NCBI GenBank assembly: GCA_900541925.1
Contig: UQMB01000013.1
Coordinates: 15,829 to 79,828 of the forward strand
Direction of reading: 5' to 3'
Source: an uncultured Bacteroidales bacterium
GTDB lineage: Bacteria; Bacteroidota; Bacteroidia; Bacteroidales; UBA932
DNA: 64,000 nt
Positions 8,102 through 17,065 of the stretch are shown here, one piece after another. The position numbers were made by a program, and so were the translations under genes. The stretch's first letter is position 1. Each line of letters opens with the position of its first letter. The notes beneath the pieces were generated by a model. The model saw only the letters and a list, made by a program, of their open reading frames with translations, searched no databases and had not been told where the DNA came from.

Positions 8102-8173
8102 TAGTGGGTAGGAGAATCGAACTCCTATTGCAAGAATGAAAATCTTGAGTACTAGCCGTTATACGAACCCACC
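8102..8173 (-). tRNA. tRNA-Glu (anticodon TTC)
   Basis: The minus strand folds into a cloverleaf with acceptor GGTGGGT/ACCCACT (one terminal G-U), discriminator A, anticodon stem CAAGA/TCTTG around TTTTCAT (anticodon TTC), and T arm AGGAG TTCGATT CTCCT. CCA is not encoded. It is preceded by a promoter with ideal spacing. Confidence 0.95.
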
Positions 8174-8211
8174 ATCCTGCTCCTATCCGGCAAATTTCCG
8201 AATAGGGAGTG

Positions 8212-8242
8212 CAAATATAGAAATTATTTTAGACTTGACAAA
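8212..8242 (-). promoter_or_regulatory. Canonical Bacteroidota promoter for tRNA-Glu/rpsT
   Basis: On the minus strand TTTG (8239-8242) is followed by exactly 19 bp and then TATATTTG (8212-8219). This matches the TTTG-N19-TAnnTTTG consensus established in Bacteroides. It is the most complete promoter seen in this window, which suits a stable-RNA and ribosomal operon. Confidence 0.85.
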
Positions 8243-9250
8243 CTATTTTTCTTCCTTTTGGGCCCATTCCCAAGAATAGAGCAGAGATTCCACCTGACGC
8301 AGGTATTGCCTCTTGTCATAGCGCGGGGCATAAACAAAAGCCTCCGCCACTATGATGTCCTTGCCGTCAGGACTGTAGAAGGAATGCGACACGAACGGGC
8401 CTCCCATATAGTCGTTCTCCACCTCCCACATGCCACGGGTCTGGACTATGTCCCGGCCGCGGTACTTCATGTATTCAATCATAGGAGTGAAGAACACGCT
8501 GGTAGTCATATAGGTATTGTCGAACATCCCCGGCACGTTCTGCTTGAGAATCTCGTTGCGGTGCCGGATGATGTTGGCGGAAGAGAACGGATGATCCCTC
8601 TCCGCAGGATAGCGATAGACGAATACATCCTGATACACATACTGCTTGTCATCGGCTATCCAATAGAAATCCGGACTGGCCTTCTTGAGTTTATAGCCCA
8701 CAGGGAAATGCGGTGCACCCCCGAACTCCGAGGCCACGCTCTCGTAGAGGCTCTTCTCCTCATAGAGAAGAGTGTTGCGTATCACCCTGTCGCGCTCGGC
8801 CTGCTCTATGGTGCGCACGATAAGGCTGCCCTTCTTCTTCAGAAGCTCCACAGCCCCGTCGGCATCATACGCCGCCACCTGTATCACACACTGCGGTCTG
8901 GACCAGACGTCCTTGCGGAAGAACACGCCGGCGGAGTCGATCTGCGGATCGATCTTGAACACCACCACATTGCGATGTATCCTGAAGATGTCGGAATCAA
9001 ACCCGGCAGGAGTCACATTGACAAGCGTATACAGCGGTTCACGCTGAGCAAGATACGGGCACTCGGCGGCAAGGAGCTCCCGGGTGGCGTTGCCGACGGC
9101 GCCCTCCCAGTCGGCCCGTCCAATCACCACGAGCACTTCCCCCGCCTTGCCGCTGACACTCGGGAGAAGGGCCTTGGTGCCACCCTTACAACCTGTCAGA
9201 CAAGCCGCAAGAAGAGTGGCGAGAAGAAAAAAGTTGCAAAATCTTTTCAT
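8243..9250 (-). CDS. DUF4837 family lipoprotein
   Basis: The protein has 335 residues with a lipoprotein signal (lipobox LTGC, Cys21). The mature part opens with 'GKAGEVLVVIGRADWEGAVGNA', which is characteristic of DUF4837, a family found almost only in Bacteroidota and often next to rseP as here. No catalytic motif is visible and no function is established for the family. It follows rseP on the same strand after 12 bp. A role in the envelope is inferred from the lipid anchor and the neighbour only. Confidence 0.85.
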   Translation of the reverse strand: MKRFCNFFLLATLLAACLTGCKGGTKALLPSVSGKAGEVLVVIGRADWEGAVGNATRELLAAECPYLAQREPLYTLVNVTPAGFDSDIFRIHRNVVVFKIDPQIDSAGVFFRKDVWSRPQCVIQVAAYDADGAVELLKKKGSLIVRTIEQAERDRVIRNTLLYEEKSLYESVASEFGGAPHFPVGYKLKKASPDFYWIADDKQYVYQDVFVYRYPAERDHPFSSANIIRHRNEILKQNVPGMFDNTYMTTSVFFTPMIEYMKYRGRDIVQTRGMWEVENDYMGGPFVSHSFYSPDGKDIIVAEAFVYAPRYDKRQYLRQVESLLYSWEWAQKEEK

Positions 9251-9262
9251 CGTATCAATGAG

Positions 9263-10558
9263 TTATAATATTCTCGTCAAATCATTTCCGAAAGCCAGGA
9301 ACATCAGCGCGAAAAGCAGCGCCATCCCTATCACCTGTGCCACCACGAGGAACTTCTCGCCAGGCTTGCGCCCGGTAAGTATCTCATAGAGCGTGAACAG
9401 GATATGCCCGCCGTCGAGCGCCGGAATCGGGATGAGGTTCATCACCGCGAGCATTATGGAGAGCAACGCCAGGATGTTGATGAACCGGTACCAGTCCCAG
9501 GTGGACGGGAACACCTGGCCTATCGCGATGAAGCTTCCCACGGACTTGTATGCCCCCGTAGAAGGGCGCACCAGCAGACCGAGATCCCTCACATACCCTC
9601 CTATCGTGCTTCCTGTCAACTTGATGCCGGCGGGGATGGCGCTCAGCAGGCTGTAGTGCTTCACTTTCACGGAAGGCATCTGCATATACACCCCGATGCG
9701 GCCTGAAGTATCGACCCGCACCGGTACGGAAAGGGTGTCTCCTCCCCTGACGACGGTAGCCGCGACAAGGCTGTCCTTCATCCCGGCGAGCACCGGTCTG
9801 GAATCTTGGAGATACTCCACCCCGGTCCCTCCGAAAGCGATGATCCTGTCCCCGCGGCGCAGCCCGGAAGAAGCGTTGGGCCCGGCGGCTATGGAATCCA
9901 CGACGAACGGCACGGCAAGGTCGAACATCATCGGGGAATTGAGCACCTGCCCTATCCGGGCCTGGTCCACATAGATGTCAAGGGTGTCCGTCCCGCGCAG
10001 GACCGTCGCCTTCCGGACATCCCGGCGGGCCAGATCCGCCTGAAGCATGGCGAAATTCTCCGGCACATATTCGTCAAACTTCAGGATCCTGTCCCCCGTG
10101 CGGAAACCCATCTCATAGGCGAGGTCATTGACATATATGCGGCTATCACTGTTATCTACATACGACTGCCCCCACGAGGCCATTATCAATATATAGGCAA
10201 GCACGGCGAATATGAAGTTGTTGAGCACGCCTCCAGCCATCACCAGCAGCCGCTGCCAGGCCGGATGCGAACGGAACTCCCACGGCTCGGGCTCCTTGCG
10301 CATCTGTTCAAGGTCCATCGACTCGTCGATCATGCCCGAAATCTTGCAATACCCGCCGAAAGGCAGCCAGCCTATGCCGAACTCGGTGCCGCCCCACTTC
10401 CAGCGCACTATGGCCTTGCCTCCGATGTCGAAGAACAGATAGAACTTCTCGACCCGGATGCCGAATATCTTCGCCCACATGAAATGTCCCAGCTCATGCA
10501 CGAGGATGAGCAGGGAGAGGGCAAGTATCACTTGCAGAGTCTTAATTAATATAACCAT
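9263..10558 (-). CDS. rseP: RIP-type site-2 zinc metalloprotease
   Basis: The protein has 431 residues. The zinc site HELGH is at residues 21-25 in the first membrane segment, and the C-terminal 'NLIPIPALDGG' supplies the third ligand near the end. Two PDZ domains lie between (about 110-320), as in RseP. The family cleaves membrane-anchored anti-sigma factors and leftover signal peptides within the inner membrane. Its start overlaps the end of dxr by 17 bp, and DUF4837 follows 12 bp downstream. The order dxr-rseP is common in bacteria. No anti-sigma factor gene is visible nearby. Confidence 0.95.
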   Translation of the reverse strand: MVILIKTLQVILALSLLILVHELGHFMWAKIFGIRVEKFYLFFDIGGKAIVRWKWGGTEFGIGWLPFGGYCKISGMIDESMDLEQMRKEPEPWEFRSHPAWQRLLVMAGGVLNNFIFAVLAYILIMASWGQSYVDNSDSRIYVNDLAYEMGFRTGDRILKFDEYVPENFAMLQADLARRDVRKATVLRGTDTLDIYVDQARIGQVLNSPMMFDLAVPFVVDSIAAGPNASSGLRRGDRIIAFGGTGVEYLQDSRPVLAGMKDSLVAATVVRGGDTLSVPVRVDTSGRIGVYMQMPSVKVKHYSLLSAIPAGIKLTGSTIGGYVRDLGLLVRPSTGAYKSVGSFIAIGQVFPSTWDWYRFINILALLSIMLAVMNLIPIPALDGGHILFTLYEILTGRKPGEKFLVVAQVIGMALLFALMFLAFGNDLTRIL

Positions 10559-11693
10559 CAGCTATGGATGCTATCTCCTTGTTGGTCTGGAATATGTCGT
10601 CAAGCCCCGGATTCGGGGCAAAATTCAGGCCAGCCAGGCAGCGCTCGTTGATCTTCGCGATGTCGTAGAACCCTATCAGTCCCTTGAGGTATGCAGCCAC
10701 CGCCACCTCGTTGGCCGCGTTGAGGGCGCACGGCGCATTGCCGCCACGGCGTATGGCCTCATACGCCAGTTCCAGACAAGGGAAACGCTTCAGGTCCGGA
10801 GCCTCGAAAGTAAGCTGCCCCAGCGAAGCGAAATCGAGCTTGCGGTTGCCTACGGTAAGCCGCGACGGAAAGCCCAAGGCGAAGCCTATCGGCTCGCGCA
10901 TGTCCGGGCAGCCCAGCTGCGCTATCACCGCCCCGTCCACGAACTCCACCATGGAATGCACGACCGACTCCGGGTGCACCACGACATTGATGCGCTCAGG
11001 GCTGATGTCAAAAAGCCATTTGGCCTCGATAACCTCGAAACCCTTGTTCATCATCGTGGCCGAGTCTATGGTCACCTTGGAGCCCATGTTCCAGTTGGGG
11101 TGTTTGAGCGCGTCCGCAGCCGTGGCGGCTGCAATCCTGGCCCTGTCCCAAGTGCGGAACGGCCCGCCGGAGGCGGTAAGGTGGATCTTCTCGACCTCGT
11201 TGCCCTGAGCGGCGAGCAGGCACTGGAATATCGCCGAATGCTCCGAATCAACGGGCAGGATCACGGCCCCGTGACTCCGCATCGTACCTGTGACCAGCTC
11301 TCCGGCCGCGACAAGGGTCTCCTTGTTGGCGAGCGCCACTATCTTGCCGGCCTCAAGCGCCGCAAGCGTCGGCCGCAGGCCGCTGAACCCCACCATCGCC
11401 CCCACAACGATGTCGACGGAAGGCATCCGCACAAGGTCGCACAGGCTGTCAACCCCCGACCATACCTTGAACCCCCGCGGCTGAAGGGCGTCCGCGACCT
11501 CGCGGTATCTGGAATCGTCACAGATCACCACATTCGCGGCGTCAAACTCTATCGCCTGGCTGACAAGCAGATCGGCGCTTCTGCGCGCCGATATCAGCTC
11601 CACCTCAAAGAGATCCGGATGCTGCCTTATCACATCAAGCGTCTGGGTGCCGATCGAGCCGGTAGAGCCAAGTATAGCTATCTTTCTTTTCAA
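10542..11693 (-). CDS. dxr: 1-deoxy-D-xylulose-5-phosphate reductoisomerase
   Basis: The 383-residue call starts at a TTG (11693), so the protein begins MKRKIAILGSTGSIGTQTLD, the usual N-terminus. An ATG at 11753 in the same frame would add 20 unrelated residues and overlap the upstream gene by 49 bp, so it is less likely. The N-terminal GSTGSIG binds NADPH; 'LANKETLVAAGELV' and 'PVDSEHSAIFQCL' are the metal and substrate motifs. It converts DXP to MEP, the committed step of the non-mevalonate isoprenoid pathway. Together with uppS elsewhere in the window it indicates MEP-derived undecaprenyl carriers. Confidence 0.95.
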   Translation of the reverse strand: MKRKIAILGSTGSIGTQTLDVIRQHPDLFEVELISARRSADLLVSQAIEFDAANVVICDDSRYREVADALQPRGFKVWSGVDSLCDLVRMPSVDIVVGAMVGFSGLRPTLAALEAGKIVALANKETLVAAGELVTGTMRSHGAVILPVDSEHSAIFQCLLAAQGNEVEKIHLTASGGPFRTWDRARIAAATAADALKHPNWNMGSKVTIDSATMMNKGFEVIEAKWLFDISPERINVVVHPESVVHSMVEFVDGAVIAQLGCPDMREPIGFALGFPSRLTVGNRKLDFASLGQLTFEAPDLKRFPCLELAYEAIRRGGNAPCALNAANEVAVAAYLKGLIGFYDIAKINERCLAGLNFAPNPGLDDIFQTNKEIASIADGYIN

Positions 11694-11704
11694 AATATCG
11701 TCTT

Positions 11705-12562
11705 TTAGAAACTTATAAACTGGGAAGGATTGAGCGGGTGCCCGTTGTGCCACAGTTCGAAATGCAAGTGACCCTTGCCGGAAACGGCGTCCACACCCCC
11801 GGAGAGGGCGATCGGAGTCCCGGCCTTGACGTCGTCTCCCGGACGCTTGAGGGTCTTGCTGTTGCTGCCGTAGATGCTGATGAGATTGTTCTTGTGCTGC
11901 ACCATCACGACATACTCCAGCTCATCGTTCCAGCCGCTGTATATCACGACCCCGTCAAGCACTGCGCTCACTATGGTGCCCGGAGGAGTGACGATGTCAA
12001 CCCCGGGATGGGTAACGCTGTCAAAGCCCTCGGAGACCACTCCCTTGACAGGAGTGAAGAAGTGAAGCCCCTCGACCGGGAGGGACTTGGAGGCGGCGTT
12101 GCCCGCGCTGACCCCGAACTTCTCCTCCTTCTGCACGGTCTCCCGCAGCACCGAATCACGCCGCGCAAGTTCCTCGGCAGATTTGTCCGAGAGGTATCTC
12201 AGCGAGTTGCCGTCGATCAGGCTGTCCAGGCTGAGGGTGCTCTCCCCCGCAAGCACACGGGAAAGGTTCTCGGCGTAGAGGTGCCAGCGTGTGACGGAAC
12301 TCTGCAGGGAATCGACCTTGATGGCGTTGGCCAGGGCCGTCCGCTTGAAGTTGGCGTCAGGATACCCGGGAATCGTCAGCTTCAGCGGGGTGAACGCCAC
12401 GATGCAGTATATCAGGAGGACAAAGACCACCACCGCGGTCACGGCGAAATAAACGAAACGCGGCTTCGTGAACAGCACCGTGCGGATGCTCCTGTGAGTA
12501 TCATTGTCCACAAGCAGCAGCCTGTAGACCTTATGTCTGCCGTCCGGATTTTGTCGTCCCAT
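11705..12562 (-). CDS. M23/LytM-family membrane protein, one catalytic histidine replaced
   Basis: The protein has 285 residues: a short cytoplasmic N-terminus, one membrane segment (about 33-58), a periplasmic linker (about 60-165) and a C-terminal M23 domain. The zinc motifs HPGVD and HLHFELW are present. The block that normally carries another active-site His (a YxH motif) reads 'SIYGSNSKTLK', with Ser in place of His. It may therefore be a degenerate LytM factor that activates amidases, or a divergent hydrolase. It is 11 bp upstream of dxr on the same strand and divergent from ruvX. An intact M23 enzyme is encoded at 14927-16000. Confidence 0.85.
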   Translation of the reverse strand: MGRQNPDGRHKVYRLLLVDNDTHRSIRTVLFTKPRFVYFAVTAVVVFVLLIYCIVAFTPLKLTIPGYPDANFKRTALANAIKVDSLQSSVTRWHLYAENLSRVLAGESTLSLDSLIDGNSLRYLSDKSAEELARRDSVLRETVQKEEKFGVSAGNAASKSLPVEGLHFFTPVKGVVSEGFDSVTHPGVDIVTPPGTIVSAVLDGVVIYSGWNDELEYVVMVQHKNNLISIYGSNSKTLKRPGDDVKAGTPIALSGGVDAVSGKGHLHFELWHNGHPLNPSQFISF

Positions 12563-12585
12563 ACTTTTTACTTAATTTCGCAGTG

Positions 12586-13008
12586 ATGAAAAGGTCAATC
12601 GGGATAGACTACGGCAAAGCCAGAGTTGGGGTCGCTGTCAGCGATCCGCTCGGCATCTTCGCGTCTCCGTCAGAGACCGTTCCTTCTGCAAAGATAATAG
12701 AATATCTCCAAAATTACTCCCGCACCGAGAGCATCGGGGTCTTCGTGGTCGGCTATCCGCTCAACCTCAACGGAGCCCCCGCGCAGTGCGCCCCGGACGT
12801 GGACAGATTCCTCAAGCAGCTCCAGAAAGCCTTCCCGGACACGCCGATAGCCCTGGAGGACGAGAGATTCACATCGGTGCTGGCACACAGGGCGATGATT
12901 GACGGCGGGATGAAGAAAAGCGACAGGAGGGACAAGAATTCGGTGGACAAGATCAGCGCGGCAATAATTTTGCAGAGCTATCTCGACAAGCAAAAAAATC
13001 AACGATGA
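12586..13008 (+). CDS. ruvX: Holliday junction resolvase-like RuvX (YqgF)
   Basis: The protein has 140 residues from the ATG at 12586; the GTG one codon earlier is an alternative. The RNase H-like fold is shown by 'IGIDYGKARVGVAVSDP' at the start, the central 'VVGYPLNLNG' with the conserved acidic region, and 'ALEDERFTS' near residue 85. The family is implicated in 16S rRNA 5' processing and possibly junction resolution. The stop overlaps the start of def by 4 bp, so the two are coupled. Confidence 0.92.
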   Translation: MKRSIGIDYGKARVGVAVSDPLGIFASPSETVPSAKIIEYLQNYSRTESIGVFVVGYPLNLNGAPAQCAPDVDRFLKQLQKAFPDTPIALEDERFTSVLAHRAMIDGGMKKSDRRDKNSVDKISAAIILQSYLDKQKNQR

Positions 13009-13559
13009 TACAGCCTATATACCTCTACGGTTCCGGGGTGCTGCGCGAAGTCGCCGCCCCCGCAGACCTCAACGACAAAGAAGGCATCTCCACCCTCGTG
13101 ACTGACCTCTGGGAGACCCTCGCGGCCTCGGAGGGCTGCGGGCTGGCTGCACCCCAGATCGGGGACAGCAGAAGAGTCGCCGTGGTGGACGGAGACATAA
13201 TGTCGGACATCTACCCATATCTCAAAGGTTTCAAACGGACATTCATCAACCCCGTCATCCTCTCGGAGAGCGAAAGCAGCTGCGAGTACGACGAGGGATG
13301 CCTGAGCGTCCCGGGGGTCTACGCCGCCGTGCGCAGGCCGGACACGATTGAAGTGGAATACTACGACGAGAATCTGGAGAAGAAGGTGGAGAGTTTCGAC
13401 AAGTTCGCCGCCAGGATGATCCAGCACGAGTTCTCGCATCTGGACGGAGTGCTCTTCACGGACCTTGTGGCCCCGGTGCGCCGCAAGATGATCTCACGCA
13501 AACTGCAGAACATCGCCCGCGGCAAGGTGGGCACAGCATACAAATCCAAAATCAAATAA
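13005..13559 (+). CDS. def: Peptide deformylase
   Basis: The protein has 184 residues. All three family motifs are present: GCGLAAPQ (about 45-52), EGCLSVPG (about 98) and QHEFSHLDG (HEFSH at about 142-146), whose Cys and two His bind the metal. It removes the formyl group from the N-terminus of new proteins. The HExxH motif has Ser where Asp is usual (HExDH), a change next to but not within the catalytic set. It overlaps ruvX by 4 bp and is followed after 3 bp by the phosphohexomutase gene. Confidence 0.96.
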   Translation: MIQPIYLYGSGVLREVAAPADLNDKEGISTLVTDLWETLAASEGCGLAAPQIGDSRRVAVVDGDIMSDIYPYLKGFKRTFINPVILSESESSCEYDEGCLSVPGVYAAVRRPDTIEVEYYDENLEKKVESFDKFAARMIQHEFSHLDGVLFTDLVAPVRRKMISRKLQNIARGKVGTAYKSKIK

Positions 13560-13562
13560 ATT

Positions 13563-14927
13563 ATGGGAGCTTTTCACGCATACGACATAAGAGGAATCTA
13601 CGGCAAGGACTTCGACAAGACCACTGCCTACAAGGTGGGGTATTTCCTCCCTGAACTTCTCAAAGCTGACAAGGTGCTTGTAGGACGCGACTGCCGCGTC
13701 TCATCTCCGGAAATCCACGACGCGCTCATCGAAGGCATCTGCGATGCCGGAGCCGACGCATACGACATCGGACTCAGCAGTACGCCTATGGTGTATTTCG
13801 GCACGGCCAACTACGGCTTCAAGGCCTCTGTCCAGATCACGGCGAGCCACAACCCGGCCGAATACAACGGCATGAAGGTGAGCCGCGAGAACGCCCTGCC
13901 GGTAGGCCTCGACAGCGGACTCGGCCAGATCAAGGAATGGATCGAGAGCTCAAGACCGACCCCCGCCGCGGCAAAGCGCGGCACCGTGCACGAGATGGAC
14001 ATCCACGCGGACTACATCAACTTCATGAAGAAATTCAAGGGCGACTACAGCAAGCTCAAGCTCGCCTTTGACCTGTCCAACGGAATGGCCAACCTCTTCG
14101 CCAGGGAAATCTACGGAGACGCGCCGGAGTATATCTTCGACACCATCGACGGCCGCTTCCCGAACCACGAGCCGAACCCTCTGGTAGCCAAGAACGTGGA
14201 GCCGCTCAAGGAGCTGGTGCGCCGCAGCGGGGCCGATGTCGGCATCATCTACGACGGAGACGCGGACAGGGTGATGTTCGTCGACGACAAGGCGAGATTC
14301 ATCGCCCCAGACCTCATCATAGCCCTCATGGCCCTGTACTTCTGCGACGAGAGAGGGGCCAGGAACCCGCGCGTCCTCCAGGAAATACGCAGTTCCAAGG
14401 CTGTGGGAGAGTTCCTTGAGAAATACGGCGCGGACCTGCACACCTGGAAGGTGGGGCGCGCATTCGCCGCTCCCAAGCTCCGCGAGATAGACGGACTCTG
14501 GGGAGGAGAACTTGCCGGGCACTACTACTTCAAGGACTTCTTCTACTCCGACAGCGGCCTGCTCTCCTCCATGATCGTCCTGCGCATCGTATCCAGACTC
14601 AAGGAGCAAGGCATCAAGCTCAGCGACCAGATAGACTCGATGACCAGATACTTCAACTCCGGCGAGATCAACTTCAAGCTCGAAGACAAGGCCGGAGCGA
14701 TGAAAGCCGTGTGCGACCACTTCACGGCCCAGGAGAAACCTCTCAAGGTGATGGATTTCGACGGATACCGTCTCGAGTATCCGGACTGGTGGTTCAACAT
14801 CCGCCCGTCCAACACCGAACCGTACCTGCGCTTCATCTGCGAAGCCCGCACCGAAGAGATGCTGCGGAGCAAGGTCGATGAAACGGTGCGCCTGCTGGAG
14901 AGAGATTTCGGAGCTGTGAGGTCATAA
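13563..14927 (+). CDS. Phosphomannomutase/phosphoglucomutase
   Basis: The protein has 454 residues of the alpha-D-phosphohexomutase superfamily. The active-site serine is Ser95 in TASHNP, the magnesium loop is 'DGDADR' (about residues 235-240), the sugar loop is 'GGELAGHYYF', and the phosphate-binding loop 'RPSNTEPYLR' is near the C-terminus. It interconverts hexose 1- and 6-phosphates for nucleotide-sugar and glycan synthesis. The family members that prefer mannose and those that prefer glucose cannot be separated by eye. It sits 3 bp after def and overlaps the start of the next gene by 1 bp. Confidence 0.93.
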   Translation: MGAFHAYDIRGIYGKDFDKTTAYKVGYFLPELLKADKVLVGRDCRVSSPEIHDALIEGICDAGADAYDIGLSSTPMVYFGTANYGFKASVQITASHNPAEYNGMKVSRENALPVGLDSGLGQIKEWIESSRPTPAAAKRGTVHEMDIHADYINFMKKFKGDYSKLKLAFDLSNGMANLFAREIYGDAPEYIFDTIDGRFPNHEPNPLVAKNVEPLKELVRRSGADVGIIYDGDADRVMFVDDKARFIAPDLIIALMALYFCDERGARNPRVLQEIRSSKAVGEFLEKYGADLHTWKVGRAFAAPKLREIDGLWGGELAGHYYFKDFFYSDSGLLSSMIVLRIVSRLKEQGIKLSDQIDSMTRYFNSGEINFKLEDKAGAMKAVCDHFTAQEKPLKVMDFDGYRLEYPDWWFNIRPSNTEPYLRFICEARTEEMLRSKVDETVRLLERDFGAVRS

Positions 14928-16000
14928 TGAAAGCACAGCTCCCGATAATCGCCCTCATACTGCCCTCAATCCTATATGCCCAGCAGACAGTTCCTGCCGG
15001 GTGGGCAGCGCTTTCCGGCCCGGACTCGACCATCAGGCAGCTGGTCGCCCCGCCGTCGGTGTCGATGATACCGGAAGACTACATCACCGAGCCTGGTGCG
15101 TTCAAGAGAGGCAACGGTGCCCCGGTAGACACCCTGGACATCGGAGACGGATATCTGCAGATCATCCTCAACGATGACTACACCTGGAGATATGTCAAGA
15201 ACCACAAGAAGATAGCCCAATCCGGCATATTCATTGACTCATGGACGGAGAACACCATCAACCCGTACCTCGGGGTGAACCTGTCAGACCTGCCGTACAG
15301 GAGCTCCATCTGTCTGGTCGACTCGGTCAGCAGTTTCGTGTGCCCGCACGTCGGGCAGGTATATTCCAAGTTCGGATACAGGCGCAGACGACGCCATCAG
15401 GGAGTGGATCTCCCCCTGCCGACCGGGACGCCGATAAACGTGGCCTTCGACGGCAGGATACGCTACTCAAGTTATGTCAAAGGCTATGGCAATCTGGTGA
15501 TAGTCCGCCACGAAAACGGGCTGGAGACATTCTACGGCCACCTCTCCAAGAGGCTCGCGGAACCGGGGCAATGGGTAAGAGCCGGAGAAGTCATCGGGCT
15601 CGGAGGTTCGACCGGGCGCTCGTCCGGGCCGCACCTGCACTTCGAGACCCGTTACAAAGGCTACGCCTTCGACCCGCAGTGGATAGTGGATTTCGAGAAG
15701 GGCGAATTGCGCAAAAACGTGTTCGTGCTGCGCCGCAGCTACCTCGACCCGTCATCCCGATATGTACCTGAATCAATCGACGAAGAGGAGGAAATCTACG
15801 CCACCGACGAGAAAATCATCGAGGAGGAGAAGCGCATAGCGGCAGAGAAAGCCGCCGAGAAATGGCACACCGTCCGCTCCGGAGAGACCATCTCCGGCAT
15901 AGCGCACAAGTACGGCAAGAGCCTGTCCACCATCAAGAAACTGAACCCTGGCCTGAACATCGACAGGATCCGTCCCGGCCAGAAGATCAGGGTCAACTGA
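14927..16000 (+). CDS. M23 peptidase with C-terminal LysM domain
   Basis: The protein has 357 residues: a signal peptide (to about residue 18), a family-specific N-terminal region, an M23 domain with all active-site motifs (HQGVDL, YGHLS, HLHFE), an acidic/alanine helix (about 285-310), and a LysM domain at the C-terminus ('WHTVRSGETISGIAHKYG' to 'IRPGQKIRVN'). It is expected to cut peptidoglycan cross-links or stem peptides in the periplasm while LysM binds glycan. It overlaps the phosphohexomutase stop (TAATG). Unlike the protein at 11705-12562 its catalytic set is complete. Confidence 0.93.
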   Translation: MKAQLPIIALILPSILYAQQTVPAGWAALSGPDSTIRQLVAPPSVSMIPEDYITEPGAFKRGNGAPVDTLDIGDGYLQIILNDDYTWRYVKNHKKIAQSGIFIDSWTENTINPYLGVNLSDLPYRSSICLVDSVSSFVCPHVGQVYSKFGYRRRRRHQGVDLPLPTGTPINVAFDGRIRYSSYVKGYGNLVIVRHENGLETFYGHLSKRLAEPGQWVRAGEVIGLGGSTGRSSGPHLHFETRYKGYAFDPQWIVDFEKGELRKNVFVLRRSYLDPSSRYVPESIDEEEEIYATDEKIIEEEKRIAAEKAAEKWHTVRSGETISGIAHKYGKSLSTIKKLNPGLNIDRIRPGQKIRVN

Positions 16001-16010
16001 CACAAGTGAA

Positions 16011-16050
16011 AGTGCCCGTGGCGATGCATTTGCATTGAGCCCCGGGCACT
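16011..16050. terminator. Hairpin between convergent genes
   Basis: AGTGCCCG (16011-16018) pairs with CGGGCACT (16043-16050), and the loop contains an inner ATGCA/TGCAT pair. There is no strong T-tract on either strand, so termination efficiency is uncertain. It lies between the ends of the M23-LysM gene and the GH43 gene. Confidence 0.5.
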
Positions 16051-16081
16051 TCCGCCTGTATACAGGATACAGCCAGGTAAA

Positions 16082-17065
16082 CTATTTGATTTCCCTCAAG
16101 ACTTTCAGCGTCTCGCCAGTGTCTTCGAGTTCGTAGATTTTAGGGTGAGTCTCTCCCCAATAAGGTGCGTGCAGGGCAAGCATCAGACGGCCGTCGAAAG
16201 TGCGGAATATCATCCCGTGGCCGGCGTTGACCAGCAGCGCCTCGTCCTGCTGGCGCCACGGCCCGGCTATCTTGCCGGAATCGGAGATGGCGACGCCGCA
16301 GCTGTTGTTGGTGGTCCAGATCATATAGAGTTTGCCGGTCTTCCCCATGCAGAGATAAGGCCCGTCCGTCACATAGCCGCTGCCGTCCGGCGGTATCACC
16401 TTGCCCCAGCTGTGGTTGACATAGCTCGCGCGGAAGAGGTTCTTCGGTTCACCGTCCATATCAGACAGGTCATCCTTGAGGCGCACATATCCCACGGCGC
16501 CGTCCGTAACCTGCACCCATTCATGGCAATACACCATATAAGGCACGCCGTCATCCACCCATAGGGTCCCGTCAATGGTCATCATGTCCGACGGAAGCGT
16601 CGCATGCGGCGCGAATGTCCTGAACGGCCCGTAAGGAGAGTCGGAGACAAGCACCTGGCTACCTCGCATCACACGCCCGGTGTGATACCAGTTGCGCCAC
16701 TGCTCGGAGAGTTTCTCGCTGGTGTCGAAGGTCTGGAAAAGGTAGTATTTCCCCTTGTAATAATGAAGTTCCGGAGCCCAGATGCTGTTGATTCTGATGT
16801 CGCCCCAGACATCGTCCGGCGCCGTATAGATGATGGTCGGTCCCTCCCAATGTATGAGATCCTTGCTCTTGTAGCTCTTGACGCTCCTGCCGGCAGGGCC
16901 CACCATGATATATTCCTTGGATACGGGGTCGGCAAGCACGCAATTGTCCCTCCAGTGAAGCTGGTCAAGGGTGTAGGTGCCGTATTGTTGTCTTCCCGGC
17001 TGCGCATCCAGGCAGACGGGCAGGCAGAGCAGGGCTGCTGCCAACAGGATGATGCTATTCTTCAT
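16082..17065 (-). CDS. Glycoside hydrolase family 43-type protein
   Basis: The protein has 327 residues from the ATG at 17065, chosen because it gives a signal peptide (MKNSIILLAAALLCLPVCLDA); the longer frame runs back into the next gene. The five-bladed propeller pattern of GH43 is visible: 'HWRDNCVLADP' with the first Asp, 'NSIWAPELHYYKGKYYLFQT', 'MMTIDGTLWVDDGVPYMVYCHEW', and 'YVTDGPYLCMGKTGKLYMIWT'. Family members release arabinose or xylose from plant polysaccharides. The exact substrate is not clear. It would act in the periplasm or at the surface. The start overlaps the upstream CBS gene by 11 bp. Confidence 0.88.
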   Translation of the reverse strand: MKNSIILLAAALLCLPVCLDAQPGRQQYGTYTLDQLHWRDNCVLADPVSKEYIMVGPAGRSVKSYKSKDLIHWEGPTIIYTAPDDVWGDIRINSIWAPELHYYKGKYYLFQTFDTSEKLSEQWRNWYHTGRVMRGSQVLVSDSPYGPFRTFAPHATLPSDMMTIDGTLWVDDGVPYMVYCHEWVQVTDGAVGYVRLKDDLSDMDGEPKNLFRASYVNHSWGKVIPPDGSGYVTDGPYLCMGKTGKLYMIWTTNNSCGVAISDSGKIAGPWRQQDEALLVNAGHGMIFRTFDGRLMLALHAPYWGETHPKIYELEDTGETLKVLREIK

